NCBI RefSeq assembly: GCF_031082405.1 | Contig: NZ_JAVHJU010000051.1 | Location: 1 to 64,000, forward strand | DNA length: 64,000 nucleotides | Direction: 5' to 3' | Source: Amycolatopsis sp. A133 | GTDB taxonomy: Bacteria > Actinomycetota > Actinomycetes > Mycobacteriales > Pseudonocardiaceae | Shown here: in pieces, positions 48,573 through 56,373 of the stretch | How positions within the stretch are numbered: the stretch's first letter is position 1 | How the letters are laid out: the number at the start of each line of letters is the position of its first letter | The notes under the pieces: generated by a model | What the model was told of the DNA's origin: nothing | The model's database searches: none | What the model saw: the letters and a program-made list of their open reading frames with translations, nothing else | Position numbers and translations under genes: made by a program

Positions 48573-49781
48573 ATGGACGCTGTCCTGCCCGACCTCGCCC
48601 TGCACTGGCCGCTGTACGCGGCGATGCCGTTCGTCGCGGCGCTGATCGGGTACGTCACCAAGCGCGTCGCCATCGAGATGATGTTCCGGCCGCTGGACTT
48701 CGTCGGGATCCCGCCGCTGCTCGGCTGGCAGGGCGTCGTCCCGAAGCACGGCGGGCGGATGGCCGCGGTCGCGACCGAGCTGCTGACGGCGAACCTGCTG
48801 GACCTCAAAGAGGTGCTCGAGCGGATCGACCCGGTGATCATCACCAGCGAGCTGGAGCAGCCGCTGCTGCGCGCGGTCGACCACATCTCGCGCGAGGTGC
48901 TGGCCGAGCACCACCCGCGGCTGTGGGAGGTCCTGCCGACGCTGGCGCAGGAGATGCTGATCAAGCAGGTCCAGGCGTCGGCGCCGCGGCTGGTGCGGGA
49001 GTTCCTCGACGACGTCCGCGAAAATCTCGACGAGGTGCTCGACGTCCAGCACATGACGGTCCAGCGGCTGACCCGGGACAAGGCGCTGCTGGTGCGGCTG
49101 ATCCGCGAGACGTCCCGCCCGGAGATGGCGTTCATCGCGCGGATGGGCATCTACTTCGGTTTCGGGCTCGGCCTGGTGCAGACGATCGTGTGGGCGTTCA
49201 CGCGCGAGCCGTGGGTGCTGCCGGTCTTCGGCGGGGTCATCGGGCTGTGCACCGACTGGCTGGCGATCAAGCTGATCTTCGTCCCGCGCGAGCCGGTCCG
49301 GGTGGGCCGGGTGATCTTCCAGGGCAAGTTCCAGCGCCGCCGGGCCGAGGTGGCGCGGCAGTACGGCGAGCTGATCGCGACCGAGGTCCTGACGGTCCAG
49401 AACCTGCTCGACGCGGTGCTGCGCGGCCCGCGGGCCGACCGGCTGGCGGCCCTGGTGGAGCACCTGGTGTCGGAAACGGTCGACGCGCAGATGCCCCTGG
49501 CGTGGACGGTGGGCGGCGCGCGTCTGAAGGAGATGAAGCGCGCGGCGGCCCGGAAGGCCCTCGAACAGCTGCCGTACACCGCCCGGTACGCCGAGGGCTA
49601 CCTGACCGAGGCGATGGACGTCGCGAAGGTGATCGAGCAGCGGATGCTGGCGTTGACGCCGCTGGAGTTCGAGGGCCTGCTGCGGCCGGCGTTCCGCCAG
49701 GACGAGTGGAAGCTGATCGCCGTCGGCGGGGTGATCGGGTTCGTGGTCGGGGAGCTCCAAGTCCTGCTCATGCTCGGCTAA
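48573..49781 (+). CDS. DUF445-family membrane protein (copy 2)
   Basis: A 402-aa paralogue of the preceding gene, aligned nearly end to end (IGYVTKRVAIEMMFRPLDFVGIPPLLGWQGVVP; LLRPAFRQDEWKLIAVGGVIGFVVGELQVL). The ATG at 48573 has GAGGGAGG upstream, unlike the leaderless copy 1, so the two may be expressed by different means. They may form a hetero-oligomer. Confidence 0.86.
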   Translation: MDAVLPDLALHWPLYAAMPFVAALIGYVTKRVAIEMMFRPLDFVGIPPLLGWQGVVPKHGGRMAAVATELLTANLLDLKEVLERIDPVIITSELEQPLLRAVDHISREVLAEHHPRLWEVLPTLAQEMLIKQVQASAPRLVREFLDDVRENLDEVLDVQHMTVQRLTRDKALLVRLIRETSRPEMAFIARMGIYFGFGLGLVQTIVWAFTREPWVLPVFGGVIGLCTDWLAIKLIFVPREPVRVGRVIFQGKFQRRRAEVARQYGELIATEVLTVQNLLDAVLRGPRADRLAALVEHLVSETVDAQMPLAWTVGGARLKEMKRAAARKALEQLPYTARYAEGYLTEAMDVAKVIEQRMLALTPLEFEGLLRPAFRQDEWKLIAVGGVIGFVVGELQVLLMLG

Positions 49782-49842
49782 GCATCACTTTCCCTACGAA
49801 AGTGCAGCTTTGCGCCACAAACCACGTTGGGTTGCAAAGCGT

Positions 49843-49898
49843 AGCTTTCACGTGAAAGCTCTCACCTGGGGCCCGAGCTTTCACGTGAAAGCTCGGGC
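49843..49898. repeat. Two copies of palindrome AGCTTTCACGTGAAAGCT at a convergent gene end
   Basis: Copies at 49843-49860 and 49876-49893. The second extends to GCCCGAGC...GCTCGGGC (49871-49898) and abuts the stop of the zinc permease gene. CACTTTC...GAAAGTG and GCTTTGC...GCAAAGC arms lie just upstream (49785-49840). The array probably terminates transcription from both sides. Confidence 0.8.
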
Positions 49899-49899
49899 T

Positions 49900-50781
49900 T
49901 CAGGCCGCCGCGATCAGATCCGGGGTTGGGTCCACTGTGCGGACCCGGGTCCGGCGGTCGCGCTGCCAAGCCAGCATGCGGCACACCACGTAGATCAAGA
50001 ACGAAATCGCCGTCACGAATGCGCTCACCGGCAGGCCCGGGGCCAGCGACAGCACGATGCCGCCGATCGCCGACACCTCGGCGAACACCACCGACAGCAC
50101 CGTGGCCTTCCACGGCGACGCCGTCACGCGAGCCGCCGCCGCGGCGGGCGTCACCATCAACGCCACCACCAGCAGCGAGCCGACCACCTTCACGCTCAGC
50201 GCCGTCGAAATGCCCACCAGAAGGGCAAAAACCACGGTCAAGGTCTTGACCGGGACCCCGCGCGCCACGGCCACGTTCCGGTCCACCGAAGCGAACAGCA
50301 GCGGCCGGTACACCAGCCCCAGCACCACCAGCACCACCACCGACGACACCACGAACAACGTCAGGTTCGTCGAGTCGATCGTGATGATCTGGCCGGTCAG
50401 GATGCCGAACTTGTTCCCGGACCGTCCTTTGTAGAACGACAGGAACAGCACGCCCATGCCGAGCCCGAACGACAGGATGACGCCGATCACCGAGTCGCGG
50501 TCGGCGTCGCGCGCGCCGAGGATGCCCAGCAGCAGCGCCGCCACCACCGCGCCGATCAGGGCGCCGTACTCGACGCCGATCCCCAGCAGCAGCGCCGCCG
50601 CGCCGCCGGTGAACGCCAGCTCGGACGTCCCGTGCACCGCGAACGACATCCGCCGCATCACGATCAGCGGGCCCAGCACGCCGGCCACCAGGCCGAGGAT
50701 CGCCGCCGCCAGCAGCGCCGTCTGGACGCCGTCGAGCTCGGTGATCAGCTCCCAGGTCTTGCCGAAGTCGAACAGATCCAA
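49900..50781 (-). CDS. znuB: Zinc/manganese ABC transporter permease
   Basis: A 293-aa ABC-3 family permease with eight or more membrane segments (GLVAGVLGPLIVMRRMSFAVHGTSELAFTGGAAALLLG is diagnostic). The TTG at 50781 lies 3 bp after the ATPase stop, so it is the third gene of the operon (binding protein, ATPase, permease). Family members import Zn or Mn; zinc is favoured by the His-rich ATPase tail and the Zur-like box upstream. Confidence 0.88.
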   Translation of the reverse strand: MDLFDFGKTWELITELDGVQTALLAAAILGLVAGVLGPLIVMRRMSFAVHGTSELAFTGGAAALLLGIGVEYGALIGAVVAALLLGILGARDADRDSVIGVILSFGLGMGVLFLSFYKGRSGNKFGILTGQIITIDSTNLTLFVVSSVVVLVVLGLVYRPLLFASVDRNVAVARGVPVKTLTVVFALLVGISTALSVKVVGSLLVVALMVTPAAAAARVTASPWKATVLSVVFAEVSAIGGIVLSLAPGLPVSAFVTAISFLIYVVCRMLAWQRDRRTRVRTVDPTPDLIAAA

Positions 50782-50784
50782 GAC

Positions 50785-51630
50785 TCAGCCCACTTGCTCT
50801 TCGACGTCGTGTTCGTGGTGGTGCGGCTCCGCCTCGCACAACGCGCTCTGCGCGCCCGCGATGTGGATCTGCCCGCCGACCTTCAGCACCTCGACGCGGG
50901 TGCCGTACAGCTGCGACAGCGTCTCGGTGGTCATGACCTCGTCCGGCTTGCCGATCCGGAACTGGCCGTTGACCAGGTACAACACCCGGTCGACGAACGG
51001 CAGCACCGGGTTGATCTCGTGCGTCACGAACAGCACCGCCGTGCCCGCCGAGCGGCGCCGGGAGTCGATCAGCTCGCTGATCGCGCGCTGGTGCGCGAGG
51101 TCGAGTGACAGCAGCGGCTCGTCGCACAGCAGCACTTCGGGGTCGCCGACCAGGGCCTGCGCCACCCGCAGCCGCTGCTGCTCGCCGCCGGACAACCGGC
51201 CGACGGGCTGCTTCGCGTACCGGGCCGCCCCGACGGCGGAGACGGCCGAAGCGACCTGACGACGTCGTGCCGCCATGCCGAAGAAGCCCGGCCCCCAGCG
51301 GTGCCCGTCGAGACCCAGCCCGACCAGGTCGACGCCGCGCAGCGTCAGCGACTCGTCGATCGCGCGCTGCTGCGGGATGTAGCCGACCTTGCGGTTCGCG
51401 CCACCCGGACGGCCGCCGGCGATCTCGACCGTGCCCGCCGACAGGTCCTGCATGCCGAGCAGGGCCTTGAGGAAGCTGCTCTTGCCGGACCCGTTCGGGC
51501 CCAGCACGGCGAGGAACTCACCCGGCTCGACGACGAGGTCCAGCCCCGACCAGAGGGTCCGGGGCCCGAAGGCCAGCCCCGCCCCGCGGACCCGGACCGC
51601 GGGGCGCACGTCGTCCGATACGGGTGCCAT
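50785..51630 (-). CDS. znuC: Zinc/manganese ABC transporter ATP-binding protein
   Basis: A 281-aa ABC ATPase: Walker A GPNGSGKSS, Q-loop PQQRAIDES, signature LSGGEQQRLRVAQAL, Walker B LLCDEPLLSLD, switch His in FVTHEIN. The C-terminal extension (GGQIHIAG...EPHHHEHDVEE) is His/acid-rich and may buffer or sense zinc. The ATG at 51630 lies 2 bp after the binding-protein stop. The ATPase motif LSLD in place of the usual D-loop SALD is minor. Confidence 0.92.
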   Translation of the reverse strand: MAPVSDDVRPAVRVRGAGLAFGPRTLWSGLDLVVEPGEFLAVLGPNGSGKSSFLKALLGMQDLSAGTVEIAGGRPGGANRKVGYIPQQRAIDESLTLRGVDLVGLGLDGHRWGPGFFGMAARRRQVASAVSAVGAARYAKQPVGRLSGGEQQRLRVAQALVGDPEVLLCDEPLLSLDLAHQRAISELIDSRRRSAGTAVLFVTHEINPVLPFVDRVLYLVNGQFRIGKPDEVMTTETLSQLYGTRVEVLKVGGQIHIAGAQSALCEAEPHHHEHDVEEQVG

Positions 51631-51632
51631 GG

Positions 51633-52544
51633 CTACTTCAACGCCCCAGCCAGCTCGTCGACTTCCCCGGTCATCCAGCCAATGTAGTCCGTCACACCCG
51701 CGGGCAGCGTCTCGGTCACGCCGACCACGCCGATGCCGGCGTCCTTCGCCTGCTTGACGACGTCCTGGGTCAGCGGCGTCACCGTCTGCTCGTTGTTGAT
51801 CAGGGCCTTGACCTGCTTGGTCGCGATGAGCTGCCGGTAGGCGCTGACGGCGTCGGCCGGGACGTCGGTGTCGTTCTCCACCGCGTCCGAGAACGCCTTG
51901 GGCGTCGCGTCGGTGATCTTCGCGCTCGCCAGCAGGTAGTGCGCGACGGGCTCGGTGACGACGACCTTCGTACCCGGGTGGGTGGTGCCGAGCTCTTCGA
52001 GCCGCTTCTCGAGCGCGTCGACCTTCGCCTTGAACGTGGTCGCGTTGTCGGCGAAGAGCTGCTTCGACGCCGGCCGCAGCTCGCCGAGCTGCGTCGCGAG
52101 CTGGTCGGCGACCTTGCCGACGCCCGGCAGGTCGTACCAGACGTGCTCGTTCTCGTCGCCGGTCGCGGCGATGTCGTAGGCGACGAGCTTCTTCGCGCTC
52201 CCCGCCTGCTCGGTGAGCTTGCCGAAGAACTCGTCGTAACCGCCGCCGTTGGACAGCAGCAGCTGCGCGCCCTTGGCCGCGAGCGCGTCGTCCGCCGTCG
52301 TCTCGTACGAGTGCGGGTCGGCGGACGGGTCGTGGATGATCGACTTGACCTCGACCTGGTCGCCGCCGACGGCGCCGGCCACGCTGCCCCAGACGTCGGT
52401 GGACGCGACGACCTCGATCTTCCCGGCGGCCCCGGGCTGTCCCCCGCCGTCCGAGCTCGACGTCCCGCCGGAGCACGCGGCCAAGGCGAAGACGGACAGG
52501 GCCGAAGCGGCGGCGAGCACGCTCCTGGTGTGGCGGGAACTCAT
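51633..52544 (-). CDS. znuA: Zinc/manganese ABC transporter substrate-binding lipoprotein
   Basis: A 303-aa cluster A-I binding lipoprotein (lipobox LAAC, Cys24). Metal ligands are expected at His in DPSADPHSYE, His in DENEHVWYDL and His in VTEPVAHYLLAS, with a C-terminal acidic residue in INNEQT. The long backbone helix AKVDALEKRLEELG is typical. No long His-rich loop is present. First gene of a three-gene operon with a Zur-like box upstream. Confidence 0.9.
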   Translation of the reverse strand: MSSRHTRSVLAAASALSVFALAACSGGTSSSDGGGQPGAAGKIEVVASTDVWGSVAGAVGGDQVEVKSIIHDPSADPHSYETTADDALAAKGAQLLLSNGGGYDEFFGKLTEQAGSAKKLVAYDIAATGDENEHVWYDLPGVGKVADQLATQLGELRPASKQLFADNATTFKAKVDALEKRLEELGTTHPGTKVVVTEPVAHYLLASAKITDATPKAFSDAVENDTDVPADAVSAYRQLIATKQVKALINNEQTVTPLTQDVVKQAKDAGIGVVGVTETLPAGVTDYIGWMTGEVDELAGALK

Positions 52545-52578
52545 CGAGGCACTCCTGTGAGAGAGACGCAGACGCTAA

Positions 52579-52593
52579 TGGAAACCGTTGTCA
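52579..52593. promoter_or_regulatory. Putative Zur box TGGAAACCGTTGTCA
   Basis: An imperfect 15-bp palindrome 34 bp upstream of the zinc-binding-protein start. It resembles the actinobacterial Zur consensus TGAAAATNATTTTCA in arm position and A/T run, but matches only partly. Confidence 0.4.
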
Positions 52594-52714
52594 GATTCAC
52601 CTTACCCCATCCGGATGACTTTCTGGCCATAAGTTCCCGCTTTGGTGTATGCGACTTCGCGCATGCGGATCGAGACATCGACCACGCGGGGTGTCTCTTC
52701 AGGAAACCGATCTG

Positions 52715-52727
52715 AACCGTTACGGTT
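52715..52727. promoter_or_regulatory. LacI-type operator AACCGTTACGGTT
   Basis: A perfect 13-bp palindrome 5 bp before the regulator ATG, with the central CG spacing common to LacI-family sites. An upstream half-site AAACCGA lies at 52704-52710. Its position implies negative autoregulation. Confidence 0.65.
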
Positions 52728-52732
52728 TGCTG

Positions 52733-53833
52733 ATGGGACGTCCTATTCGCACCCGGAGGCAGGCGACACTGGCGTCGCTCGCGGCGGAGCTCGGTGTGTC
52801 CAGGACCACGGTGTCCAACGCCTACAACCGGCCGGACCAGTTGTCCCCGGAACTGCGCCGCCGGGTCCTCGAGACCGCGCGGCGGCTCGGCTACCCCGGA
52901 CCCGACCCGGTCGCCCGCTCCCTGCGCACGCGCCGGGCGGGCGCGGTCGGGCTGCTGCTCACCGAGAACCTCTCCTACGCCTTCCGCGACCCCGCCGCCG
53001 TCGGCGTGCTCGAAGGACTGGCGCTGGCCTGCGAAGACGCCGGCGTCGGCCTGCACCTCGTGCCGGCCAGCCCGGGCCGCGAGGACGTCGCCGCGGTGCA
53101 CCGCGCGGGCGTCGACGGCTTCGTCGTCTACTCCGTGCCGGACGACGACCCGCACCTGGCCGCCGTGCTCGAGCGGCCGGTGCCGACGGTGATCATCGAC
53201 CAGCCGAGCCTCGACGGCATCGACCGCGTCGGCCCGGACGACGCCGCCGCGGTGGGCAAGATCGCCGAGCACCTGGTCGCGCTGGGGCACCGGCAGGTCG
53301 GCGTGATCTGCATGCGGCTGGCCCGCGAGCGCAACGACGACTTCGTCTCCGCGACGCGGCAGAGCGGCGCCCACTTCCACGTCCAGCGCACCCGGCTGGA
53401 GGCGCTGGCCGTCGCGTTCTCGGCGGCGGGCGTCGACTGGGCGGGCGTGCCGGTGGTCGAGCGGTTCGACCACACGGTGGACGACGGCGCCTCCGCGGCC
53501 CGCCAGCTGCTGGACGCGTACCCGCAGATCACGGCGGTGATCTGCACCTCGGACATCCTCGCGCTCGGCGCCATGGCCGAGGCCGAGCGGCGCGGGCTGC
53601 GGGTGCCGCTGGACCTCACCGTCACCGGCTTCGACGGCATCGCCGAAGCCGAGCGGATCGGGCTCACCACGGTCCACCAGCCGGTGCTCGAGAAGGGCAA
53701 GGCGGCCGGGCGGCTGCTGCTCAGCTCGGGCGAGCGCAGCGCACCGAAGACGATCACCCTGCCGACCGAGCTGCGCGTCGGACGGACGTCGGCGCCGCCG
53801 CGGACGGTCGAGGAGCCGTGGTTCGGCGGCTAA
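52733..53833 (+). CDS. LacI-family transcriptional regulator
   Basis: A 366-aa protein. Residues about 8-60 are the LacI HTH and hinge (ATLASLAAELGVSRTTVSNAYNRPDQLSPELRRRVLETARRLGYPGPDPVARSLRTRRAG). The rest is a periplasmic-binding-like sensor (VIIDQPSLDGIDRVGPDDAAAV, LLDAYPQITAVICTSDILALGAM, TVTGFDGIAEAE). The sugar or nucleoside ligand is unknown, and no catabolic operon adjoins it. The ATG at 52733 follows the perfect operator at 52715-52727. It diverges from the zinc transporter. Confidence 0.88.
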   Translation: MGRPIRTRRQATLASLAAELGVSRTTVSNAYNRPDQLSPELRRRVLETARRLGYPGPDPVARSLRTRRAGAVGLLLTENLSYAFRDPAAVGVLEGLALACEDAGVGLHLVPASPGREDVAAVHRAGVDGFVVYSVPDDDPHLAAVLERPVPTVIIDQPSLDGIDRVGPDDAAAVGKIAEHLVALGHRQVGVICMRLARERNDDFVSATRQSGAHFHVQRTRLEALAVAFSAAGVDWAGVPVVERFDHTVDDGASAARQLLDAYPQITAVICTSDILALGAMAEAERRGLRVPLDLTVTGFDGIAEAERIGLTTVHQPVLEKGKAAGRLLLSSGERSAPKTITLPTELRVGRTSAPPRTVEEPWFGG

Positions 53834-53935
53834 AGAGGCCGTGACATTGCTCGTGGCGCATTGCTCGTTCGAGCACGACCCGATCAAATAGAGGGGTACG
53901 CCCGCTCCGCGGGGCCACTGGCCGGAAGGTGACCG

Positions 53936-54424
53936 ATGACCTCGATCGACGTACTGCTCAAGCGGAACCAGGAACTCGGCGAGGTGACGCCCCCCGAGCG
54001 CCCAGCACCGCCCTCCCTGGAGGTGGCCGTGCTGACCTGCATGGACGCGCGCATCCGGGCGGCCGACCTCTTCGGCTTGGAGCTGGGCGAAGCCCACATC
54101 CTGCGCAACGCGGGCGGTGTCGTGACCGACGACGTGATCCGTTCGCTGGCGCTTTCGCAGCGCAAGCTCGGCACGACCGGGGTGATCATCGTCCAGCACA
54201 CCGGATGCGGCGTGTCGACGGTCACCGAGGACGACTTCAAGGACGAGCTGGAGCAGGAGACCGGCCTGCGGCCGACGTGGTCGGTCGAGGCGTTCCGCGA
54301 CGTCGAGTCCAGCGTTCGGCGGTCGATGGAACGTGTGCGGCGCAGTCCCTACCTACCCCACGCCCAGAACGTGCGCGGCTTCGTCTACGACATCAAGGCC
54401 GGCGGGCTCACCGAGGTCCAGTAG
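53936..54424 (+). CDS. canB: Beta-class carbonic anhydrase
   Basis: A 162-aa enzyme interconverting CO2 and bicarbonate. Zinc ligands are Cys in LTCMDARIR and the His/Cys pair in QHTGCGV, with the catalytic Asp-Arg dyad (DAR) present, as in the short actinobacterial clade that includes M. tuberculosis Rv3588c. GGAAGGTGA precedes the ATG. In mycobacteria it neighbours mutY; here a glycosyltransferase gene lies between them. Confidence 0.92.
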   Translation: MTSIDVLLKRNQELGEVTPPERPAPPSLEVAVLTCMDARIRAADLFGLELGEAHILRNAGGVVTDDVIRSLALSQRKLGTTGVIIVQHTGCGVSTVTEDDFKDELEQETGLRPTWSVEAFRDVESSVRRSMERVRRSPYLPHAQNVRGFVYDIKAGGLTEVQ

Positions 54425-54445
54425 CACCGCTATCGTTCCCATTCA

Positions 54446-54460
54446 GATGTTGTCAACATC
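54446..54460. promoter_or_regulatory. Perfect palindrome GATGTTGTCAACATC upstream of glycosyltransferase gene
   Basis: A 15-bp palindrome with a single central base, 14 bp before the ATG and just after a TATCGT -10 candidate (54431-54436). Flanking CATTCA and CGGATG extend partial symmetry. It fits a TetR- or MarR-type operator, but no such gene is adjacent. Confidence 0.55.
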
Positions 54461-54474
54461 CGGATGGGAACAGC

Positions 54475-55425
54475 ATGCGCATCCTCTTCGCCGGCCTCGC
54501 TTCGGCCGGTCACACGTACCCGATGATCCCGCTCGCGCAAGCGGCGCGGGACATCGGGCACGAGGTGCACTTCGCCGCCGGTGACCACGTCCACGCGCCG
54601 CTGCACCGGCTCGGCCTCAACCCGTTCCGGCCCGCGGATTCGTTCTACGAGATCTACGCCGAAGACCTCGAGCCGGACCTGGCGCGGCTGCGGCCCGGCC
54701 TGGTCGTGCACGGGTGGGGACTGCCGGAGGTGGCCGTGGCCGCGCAGCGCGCCGGAATCCCGTCGCTCTGGCACGGGTTCGGCCGGATGTTCCCGCCCGG
54801 CATCGGGTTCGAGCGCCCCACCGGCGGTGTGCACCTCGACATCTGCCCGCCGTCCCTGCAGGACGCGGACTTCCTCGCGACCGCGGACCGGATCGCCCTG
54901 CGTCCCGTGCCCTTCTCCGAGCCGGGCGACTTCCGAGGGCCGCTGGTCTACCTGACCCTCGGCACCGCCTTCGGCACCCCGGAGGTGCTCACGACCGCGA
55001 TCGAAGGACTGGCGGCGCTCGACGTGCCCGTCGTGGTGGCCACCGGCCGGGTTTCCCCGGAGGAGCTGGGCCCGCTGCCGGGCAACGTCACGCTGCGCGC
55101 CTGGGTGCCGCAGGCGGCGGTGGTGCCGCACGCCGATCTGGTCGTGCACCACGGCGGCAGCGGCACCACGCTGGGCGCGCTCGCCGCCGGCGTCCCGCAA
55201 CTGGTCCTGCCCCAGGGCGCCGACCAGTTCGCCAACGCCGAGGCGCTCGTCACCGCGGGTGCCGCACTGCGGCTCCTGCCCGCCGAACTGAGCGCGGAAG
55301 CCGTCGCTGAACAGGCCCGGAAGGCGTCCTCCTGCCGTGACGCGGCCCGCGCGATCGCGGAAGAGATCGCTGCCATGCCGTCGCCGGACGAGGTCGCCCG
55401 AGAGCTGCCGAAGCACGCGAAGTAG
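54475..55425 (+). CDS. Short GT1 glycosyltransferase (macrolide/UGT family)
   Basis: A 316-aa GT-B enzyme. The N-terminus MRILFAGLASAGHTYPMIPLAQAARDIGHEVHFAAG and the donor-binding C-domain (RAWVPQAAVVPHADLVVHHGGSGTTLGALAAGVPQLVLPQGADQFANAEAL) are canonical. The whole is about 70-100 residues shorter than usual (about 390-420), mainly in the acceptor-binding N-domain, which ends near residue 145. It may glycosylate a small lipophilic compound or be specialised. It is controlled by the palindrome at 54446-54460. It is inserted between canB and mutY relative to mycobacteria. Confidence 0.82.
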   Translation: MRILFAGLASAGHTYPMIPLAQAARDIGHEVHFAAGDHVHAPLHRLGLNPFRPADSFYEIYAEDLEPDLARLRPGLVVHGWGLPEVAVAAQRAGIPSLWHGFGRMFPPGIGFERPTGGVHLDICPPSLQDADFLATADRIALRPVPFSEPGDFRGPLVYLTLGTAFGTPEVLTTAIEGLAALDVPVVVATGRVSPEELGPLPGNVTLRAWVPQAAVVPHADLVVHHGGSGTTLGALAAGVPQLVLPQGADQFANAEALVTAGAALRLLPAELSAEAVAEQARKASSCRDAARAIAEEIAAMPSPDEVARELPKHAK

Positions 55426-55428
55426 CCT
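55423..55428 (+). promoter_or_regulatory. Leaderless-type -10 (TAGCCT) for mutY, overlapping preceding stop
   Basis: TAGCCT starts with the TAG stop of the glycosyltransferase gene and lies exactly 6 nt before GTG 55435. Confidence 0.5.
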
Positions 55429-55434
55429 CCCGGC

Positions 55435-56310
55435 GTGGCTGTGGACGCTGACGTACTGCTCGACTGGTTTTCCGCACACGGCCGGGACCTGCCCTGGCGC
55501 GAGCCGGACTGCTCGGCCTGGGGCGTGCTGGTCAGCGAAATCATGCTGCAGCAGACGCCGGTCGTCCGCGTGCAGCCGATCTGGCTCGAGTGGATGGCGC
55601 GCTGGCCGGTGCCCTCGGCGCTGGCGGCGTCGTCGCAAGGCGAGGTCGTGCGGGCCTGGGGCAAGCTCGGCTACCCGCGCCGGGCGCTGCGGCTCCACGA
55701 GGCCGCCGGGGTCATCGCGAAGGAACACGGCGACGTCGTACCGTCCGATGTGGACACTCTGCTGGCGCTGCCCGGCATCGGCGCCTACACCGCGCGCGCC
55801 ATCGCCGCGTTCGCCTACGGGCGCCGGGCGCCGGTGGTCGACACGAACGTCCGGCGGGTCGTCGCGCGGGCGGTGCACGGGGCCGGGGACGCCGGGCCCG
55901 CGTCCAACACGCGCGACATGGCCGACGTCGAGGCGCTGCTGCCGGCCGAAGACGCGCCCGCCGCGAGGTTCTCCGCCGCGATCATGGAATTGGGCGCGCT
56001 GATCTGCACCGCGCGCGCCCCGAAGTGCGCGGACTGCCCGATCTACGACGAGTGCGCGTGGCAGCACGCCGGGCGGCCGGAGTACACCGGCCCGGCCAAG
56101 CCGGTGCAGCGGTACGCGGGCACCGACCGGTACGTCCGCGGACGGCTGCTCGACGTGCTGCGCGGCAGCGAAGGCCCGGTCGAGAAGGCCCGGCTCGATC
56201 TCGTCTGGCACGACGGCGGCCAGCGCGACCGCTGCCTCGACTCCCTGCTGGTCGACGGTCTGCTGCAGCAGACCCGTGACGGCCTCTTCGCCCTTCCGGG
56301 TGAACACTAA
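55435..56310 (+). CDS. mutY: A/G-specific adenine glycosylase
   Basis: A 291-aa base-excision repair glycosylase that removes A opposite 8-oxoG. It has an HhH-GPD core (LPWRE, SEIMLQQTPVVRV, LLALPGIGAYTARAIAAFAYGRRAPVVDTNVRRV with catalytic Asp) and a 4Fe-4S loop (ICTARAPKCADCPIYDECAW). It lacks the C-terminal NUDIX-like 8-oxoG domain of longer MutY proteins, as is common in actinobacteria. Confidence 0.95.
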   Translation: MAVDADVLLDWFSAHGRDLPWREPDCSAWGVLVSEIMLQQTPVVRVQPIWLEWMARWPVPSALAASSQGEVVRAWGKLGYPRRALRLHEAAGVIAKEHGDVVPSDVDTLLALPGIGAYTARAIAAFAYGRRAPVVDTNVRRVVARAVHGAGDAGPASNTRDMADVEALLPAEDAPAARFSAAIMELGALICTARAPKCADCPIYDECAWQHAGRPEYTGPAKPVQRYAGTDRYVRGRLLDVLRGSEGPVEKARLDLVWHDGGQRDRCLDSLLVDGLLQQTRDGLFALPGEH

Positions 56311-56337
56311 CGCGCTACAACCAAAGTTGGTCAATAG

Positions 56338-56366
56338 TTGTCAATGGCGCGGTGCGGAGTTACCGT
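56338..56366 (+). promoter_or_regulatory. Promoter TTGTCA-N17-TACCGT for the amidase gene (leaderless)
   Basis: -35 TTGTCA at 56338-56343, a 17-bp spacer and -10 TACCGT at 56361-56366, followed by 7 nt and ATG 56374. CAACCAAAGTTGG just upstream is an imperfect palindrome. This is the best-matched housekeeping promoter seen in the window. Confidence 0.7.
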
Positions 56367-56373
56367 TTCCCGC

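Noticed and set aside
47046..49760. 904-aa minus-strand open frame opposite both DUF445 genes
   Set aside because: The His/Arg/Asp-rich composition and mirrored repeats reflect the antisense of two paralogous genes; there is no family motif or ribosome site.
25841..49939. Recurring GTCCACTGTG / GTCCACAGTGGAC strings in coding sequence (25841, 36875, 49930)
   Set aside because: Only a few occurrences without clear orientation bias; a chromosome-architecture motif cannot be claimed from one window.
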